Of a stretch of DNA of 64,000 nucleotides, positions 58,566 to 64,000 are shown in pieces (the stretch's first letter is position 1; the number at the start of each line of letters is the position of its first letter). A program made the position numbers and the translations under genes. The stretch covers positions 56,355-120,354 of the forward strand of contig JAQBQE010000026.1 of the NCBI GenBank assembly GCA_028287135.1, in the 5' to 3' direction. Below the pieces are notes generated by a model. It was given only the letters and a program-made list of their open reading frames with translations, was not told the origin of the DNA and made no database searches. The DNA comes from Myxococcales bacterium (lineage in GTDB: Bacteria; Myxococcota_A; Polyangia; Haliangiales; Haliangiaceae).

Positions 58566-59675
58566 CTACCGACCCTTCCCGAGGAACTCTTTGATCGAGT
58601 CCATGATCGCGTCCTTGCCCTTGATCTCCGAGGTCACGACTCGCTCGTCCTCGTCGAAGTGTTCGGTCAGATCCTTGATGAATTGACCCGAGCCGTACGG
58701 TGACTCGACCTGACCGTACGCGAACAGATTCACGAACGGCAGGACCTCCTTCTTCAGGAGCTCGACGCAGGTGTGCGTGTCATCGACCGACCAGTTGTCG
58801 CCATCGGAGAAGTGAAACGGATAGATGTTCCACAGCTCGGACGGGTACTCGTCCGCGATCATCTTCGCGCACAGCTTGTACGCAGAGCTGATCATCGTGC
58901 CGCCGGACTCGCGCGTCTTGAAGAACGTATCGCGGTCGACCTCCTTCGCCATCGCGTCGTGGATGATGAAGCGGCTCTCGACACCGTGGTACTGCGAGGT
59001 CAGCCAGGTATCGATCCAGAAGCTCTCGATCCGGACGATCTCCTTCTGCTCGTCACCCATCGAGCCCGACACGTCCATCATGTAGATGATGACGGCGTTG
59101 CTCTGGGGCAGCGGCTCCTTCTTCCACGACCGGTAGCGCTTGTCGTCCTTGATCGGGACGATCACCGGGTTCTTGGGATCGTACGTCCCCATCGCGATCT
59201 GCCGGCGGATCGCCTGCTTGTACGTGCGACGGAAGTGGCGCAGCGACTCGGGGCCGGTGGTCCGGATGCCCGAGTACTTGTCCTTCCACGCGACGATCTT
59301 CTCGGTGCCCTTGGGCTGGATCCGGGGGAGCTCGAGCTCCTCGCCCATGATCTCCGCGAGCTCCTGGATCGAGATCTCGATGTCGAGCAGGTGATCGCCC
59401 GGGCGATCGCCCGCCTCTCCGGCACCCGGCTGCTCCTCGCCGTCCTGACCGAGCGAATCACCGACGTCGCCTTCGCCCTGGCCGACGCCACCCTGCTGCT
59501 TGTCACCGTGCTTGAAGTGCGGGATGTCGACGGACGGCAACGGAATCGAGACCGTGTCCTTCCCCTTCTTCGCGATCATCTCGCCCTGCGAGATGTACTT
59601 GCGGAGGTTCTGTTTGATCTTCCCGCGGATGATCTGGCGGAACCGGCCGTGGTCGAGATCGATCTTCTGCGACAT
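58566..59675 (-). CDS. YeaH/YhbH family (DUF444) VWA-like protein
   Basis: 369 residues. The family start [53 protein letters not shown], a Gly/Gln/Asp-rich linker, and a VWA-like domain with MIDAS motif D-V-S-G-S-M in [17 protein letters not shown]. YeaH proteins accompany the PrkA/YeaG kinase and SpoVR/YcgB and are involved in stress or sporulation. ATG 59675 has AAGGAG 9 nt upstream, overlapping the stop of the small RHH-like gene. Confidence 0.93.
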   Translation of the reverse strand: MSQKIDLDHGRFRQIIRGKIKQNLRKYISQGEMIAKKGKDTVSIPLPSVDIPHFKHGDKQQGGVGQGEGDVGDSLGQDGEEQPGAGEAGDRPGDHLLDIEISIQELAEIMGEELELPRIQPKGTEKIVAWKDKYSGIRTTGPESLRHFRRTYKQAIRRQIAMGTYDPKNPVIVPIKDDKRYRSWKKEPLPQSNAVIIYMMDVSGSMGDEQKEIVRIESFWIDTWLTSQYHGVESRFIIHDAMAKEVDRDTFFKTRESGGTMISSAYKLCAKMIADEYPSELWNIYPFHFSDGDNWSVDDTHTCVELLKKEVLPFVNLFAYGQVESPYGSGQFIKDLTEHFDEDERVVTSEIKGKDAIMDSIKEFLGKGR

Positions 59676-59687
59676 GGCGAAGGCTCC

Positions 59688-59906
59688 TTAGAACACTACG
59701 TCGGCGATCTCGCCGCGCTCGTTGACGAAGCACAGGCGTCCACCCTGTCGTTTCGTACGTTGCACCATCTCGAGCAGGCCGAGCGCCCGCGACATCACGC
59801 CGGTCGCGTCGTCCGTCTCGAGCTCCACACACAGCCTCGCCAGCAGCTCGGCCAGGGTGTGGTTGAGCTCGACGGTGACCGGCCCCTTCCCGAGCGGGTC
59901 GCTCAT
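59688..59906 (-). CDS. Small ribbon-helix-helix-like protein
   Basis: 72 residues. [53 protein letters not shown] has the strand-helix-helix pattern of RHH antitoxin-like regulators ([11 protein letters not shown] then [12 protein letters not shown]). The N-terminal extension MSDPLGKGP is atypical. It begins 2 nt after the prkA stop and ends 12 nt before yeaH, so it is an embedded operon member. It may be an autoregulator or a kinase-associated adaptor. The assignment is tentative. Confidence 0.6.
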   Translation of the reverse strand: MSDPLGKGPVTVELNHTLAELLARLCVELETDDATGVMSRALGLLEMVQRTKRQGGRLCFVNERGEIADVVF

Positions 59907-59908
59907 GC

Positions 59909-61951
<2,043 letters not shown>

Positions 61952-61958
61952 GGGATCG

Positions 61959-61964
61959 ACCGTA
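61959..61964 (-). promoter_or_regulatory. -10 box TACGGT, leaderless type
   Basis: TACGGT, 7 nt, then ATG 61951 of prkA. It would drive the whole prkA-RHH-yeaH-spoVR-PP2C operon. Nothing resembling a -35 is present. The rest of the 211-nt gap to 62163 shows no further clear element. Confidence 0.5.
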
Positions 61965-62162
61965 CCACAGGGTGGTTCTCCCGTCTGGCCGACCGCCGCC
62001 CGCTCGATCTCGGCTTCATCGTCGACGCAAAATCGCCTCACCTGGATCTCGCGGTCTCGCGATAGCGCCGATGTGGGTTCGTGATCGCCGCCGCTGTGCA
62101 AACAACGTGCGTTGACCCTCGAACGACGTGCATTCCAAGATGGTCCGCAAAGGAGACTATCG

Positions 62163-62876
62163 ATGAAACTCTTACTCGCGACGTTGCTGTTCGGAACCGT
62201 GGCCTGTGGTGGTGGTTCGGACCTCGATCCCGGTTCCGGGAGCGATCCGGGCGGCGGCACCGGCACGCTCCAGCTCGAGGGCAGCGTCCGCGCGACGCCG
62301 AGACTGGCGAATGCACGCGCCGCGCTCGACTTCGACACCGAGATCTCGGTCCGCGTCCTGCTCGGCAGCGTCCCGGTCACGACCGGAACCGTGCAGCTGA
62401 CGAGCGCGGGCGGCACCCTCGACCTCGCCTACGACAACAACAACGGCAACAACGGTTCGTGGCGAGGGACCGCCATCGGCTACGACGAGGTGTACGTGCT
62501 CGATATCGAGAGCGGCCCCGATACCGTGACCGGGGTCCGGGTCGACGGTCCCGACATCCACACGTTCTCGGCGCCGACCGCCGGTGCGACGGTCGATTCG
62601 AGCATGACCATGTCGGTGACCTGGGATCGCGCCGTCGAGGCGGAGACCGCGACGCTGCGCACCGACATGCTCGACAACATCGCGATCCCCGACCTCGGCA
62701 TGTATTCGATGAGTGCCGGGGCCCTCCAGGCCGACCGCAGCCAGCCGAACGAGAACGAGATCCGGCTGACCCGCGCGAACCGGATCGTCCCCGCGGGCGG
62801 CGCCGTGGGCTCGCTGTTCACGGTGTCGGTGCGCAACGAGATCGTCGTGATCGCGGCTCCCAACCCGGCTCTATAA
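62163..62876 (+). CDS. Lipoprotein with beta-rich domain
   Basis: 237 residues. Lipobox T-V-A-C followed by a Gly/Ser/Asp-rich linker ([19 protein letters not shown]). The mature part is beta-rich with repeated short strands ([55 protein letters not shown]), like an Ig or fibronectin fold. An Asn/Gly run (NNNGNNG) lies in the middle. No family is firmly recognised. ATG 62163 has a strong AAGGAG 8 nt upstream, unlike most genes here. Divergent from prkA. Confidence 0.7.
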   Translation: MKLLLATLLFGTVACGGGSDLDPGSGSDPGGGTGTLQLEGSVRATPRLANARAALDFDTEISVRVLLGSVPVTTGTVQLTSAGGTLDLAYDNNNGNNGSWRGTAIGYDEVYVLDIESGPDTVTGVRVDGPDIHTFSAPTAGATVDSSMTMSVTWDRAVEAETATLRTDMLDNIAIPDLGMYSMSAGALQADRSQPNENEIRLTRANRIVPAGGAVGSLFTVSVRNEIVVIAAPNPAL

Positions 62877-62949
62877 GTCCGGACGCCGGGCGTACGGCAG
62901 CCTGGGCGCGAAGTTGTTTGGCGATCTCAAGTGTGTGCACGATCGACGA

Positions 62950-63741
62950 ATGGGGTTCCTCGACGTGTTCAAGCGCGGGCGTAGCAGCGTCATCATCGGC
63001 TCGCGCCAGTTCTCGATGACGATCGCCGGCTTCGGCGTCGAGGTGAAGCCGAAGCTGCCGGCCGCCGCCGCGCACCTCGCCGACGGCACGCTCGTGTTCG
63101 GTCCGTACAACGTCGCGGCGGCCCGCGCGCTCGGGCCGATCAAGAATGTCCTGATCCGACCCGGCACCCCGCCGATCGGATTGCTCGCGAAGCACGCGAT
63201 GTCCGAGAGCAGCATCGTCACGTACTCGACGGCACAGCGCGGCACCACGCAGCTCGTGCTCGGCACCGGGATGCACGACTACGACGACGTGCTCGAGACC
63301 GTGAAGACTGCGCCTCACAACGCGCAGTGGCGGATCATCACCGACGATCACGAGATCGTGTGGCCCGCGACGCTGTTGCTCCGGGTCGACGGCAACCTCA
63401 GCACGAGGAGTGGCTACGAGCTCGCGCTCGATGGCTCGATGGACAAGGTGATCACCTTCCACGGACCGTACATCGGGGAGCGGATCCCGCGCCCGGAGCA
63501 GCTGCTGTCCCCTGGCCAGTCGTGGGGCGAGTCGGGCTCGTTCGAGGGCACGGTCAAGGAGGTGAAGTGGTTCACCGTCGGGCACACGCTCGACGGTGTC
63601 GCCTCGCTTGCGCGCTACTACTTCGTCCACCTCGACAGCACCGCCGTCTATCTCGTGCGCGCGCAGACGACCGAGAACGCTGCGCCCGCGATGTTCGGGG
63701 CTGCAGACTTCGTCGCGCGTTCGCTGCGTCCCCGGTTCTAG
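62950..63741 (+). CDS. Uncharacterised soluble protein
   Basis: 263 residues, no signal peptide or membrane helix. The N-terminal half (RSSVIIGSRQFSMTIAGFGVEVKPKLPAAA, YSTAQRGTTQLVLGTGMHDYDDV) and the C-terminal half (WATLLLRVDGNLS-like strands, FHGPYIGERIPRPEQLL) are rich in beta strands. No known family is recognised. ATG 62950 is chosen over an upstream TTG at 62914 because it begins at MGFLDVFKRG, a typical start. It ends 29 nt before a (GTGCAC)4 palindrome. Confidence 0.55.
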   Translation: MGFLDVFKRGRSSVIIGSRQFSMTIAGFGVEVKPKLPAAAAHLADGTLVFGPYNVAAARALGPIKNVLIRPGTPPIGLLAKHAMSESSIVTYSTAQRGTTQLVLGTGMHDYDDVLETVKTAPHNAQWRIITDDHEIVWPATLLLRVDGNLSTRSGYELALDGSMDKVITFHGPYIGERIPRPEQLLSPGQSWGESGSFEGTVKEVKWFTVGHTLDGVASLARYYFVHLDSTAVYLVRAQTTENAAPAMFGAADFVARSLRPRF

Positions 63742-63769
63742 CGGCAATGCCACTCGGTTAAGGTCGTTC

Positions 63770-63793
63770 GTGCACGTGCACGTGCACGTGCAC
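63770..63793. repeat. (GTGCAC)4 palindromic hexamer repeat
   Basis: Four tandem GTGCAC hexamers; with the flanking TC and GA it forms a 28-bp perfect palindrome (63768-63795). It lies between two convergent genes. ATGCCACTC at 63747-63755 precedes it, as ATGCCGCTC precedes the copy at 53246. Confidence 0.8.
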
Positions 63794-63812
63794 GATCATC
63801 GGCAGAGCTTGC

Positions 63813-64000
63813 TCAGCATTCCGACCACGCGGACCAAGAGCTGCTGCCCGCCGACAGGTCCGACTCAGGCACAGCGCCGACCAGCCGGACGACGTCGATG
63901 ATTGCGCCGCATTCCATCGCCTCGCCCCGTGCGATCGCGTACCGGTTGTGTCGATCGGCTTCGCTCGTTTTCCCGACATGTTCAACGGCACCGACATCGC
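63813..64000 (-). CDS. Four helix bundle protein (partial, N-terminus outside window)
   Basis: The last 62 residues of a gene running off the right edge. The visible EHVGKTSEADRHNRYAIARGEAMECGAIIDVVRL is the characteristic Y-x-I-A-R-G-x-A-x-E-C segment of the S23/four-helix-bundle family and aligns with the gene at 23426-23818. It ends with a Ser-rich SDLSAGSSSWSAWSEC tail. Function unknown; family members occur as orphan genes and in rRNA intervening sequences. Confidence 0.65.
   Translation of the reverse strand, partial: DVGAVEHVGKTSEADRHNRYAIARGEAMECGAIIDVVRLVGAVPESDLSAGSSSWSAWSEC

Overview
The window is GC-rich, densely packed chromosomal DNA. It most likely comes from a myxobacterium-like member of the Myxococcota (former Deltaproteobacteria). 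The evidence is a MYXO-CTERM-like Cys-Cys/TM/Arg tail, DUF4388 and PilZ-PEGA proteins, TSP3-repeat outer-membrane proteins, many lipoproteins, and an rpoN/regulatory-PTS cluster. The genus cannot be fixed from this sequence. No rRNA, tRNA, CRISPR array or autonomous transposon was seen. No gene-free stretch reaches 300 bases; the longest are 53215-53504 (a probable small mobile repeat) and 25395-25679 (the divergent rpoN promoter region).

Layout. 1-6545: partial metallo-beta-lactamase-fold hydrolase, ketopantoate-reductase-like gene, YfhO-like membrane protein, small lipoprotein, PHA-system protein, exodeoxyribonuclease III, CDP-alcohol phosphatidyltransferase. 6672-15366: PgpA, a surface Asp-box protein, an epimerase, a transglutaminase-like lipoprotein, a CobW GTPase, a lone receiver domain, a TlpA-type thioredoxin, a DUF4388 protein and two poorly defined proteins. 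15363-25394: a minus-strand run rpoN, (four-helix-bundle gene), hpf, ptsN, hprK, rapZ, ptsH, ptsI, followed by a peptidase/propeller/barrel fusion and a degenerate HATPase. This is a regulatory PTS without sugar permeases. 25680-35863: membrane protein, pyrG, biotin carboxylase, PilZ-PEGA protein, MoxR/VWA pair. 35907-43286: zinc ribbon, three tandem FadL-like porins and mnmG. 43434-53214: lipoproteins, bamD, TPR protein, ChaN-like protein, truD, a TolQ-TolR-TonB energising set and a TSP3/OmpA-like protein. 53505-64000: hybrid histidine kinase, metallophosphoesterase, a prkA-RHH-yeaH-spoVR-PP2C stress operon, two less clear genes, and the end of a second four-helix-bundle gene.

Genes are coupled very tightly: many 1-4 nt stop/start overlaps, and convergent pairs sharing stop codons through a CTAG or TTAG.

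The most striking global signal is upstream of starts. Thirteen genes carry TANNNT placed exactly 6 or 7 nt before an ATG/GTG, usually with no Shine-Dalgarno and no clear -35. This suggests that leaderless transcription is a standard mode of expression here. Other structure not explained by genes: a cloverleaf-folding element at 36180-36256; a 272-bp insert flanked by 12-bp direct repeats at 53218-53513; two (GTGCAC)4 palindromes between convergent genes; and a REP-like palindrome that supplies the last codons and stop of a membrane-protein gene.
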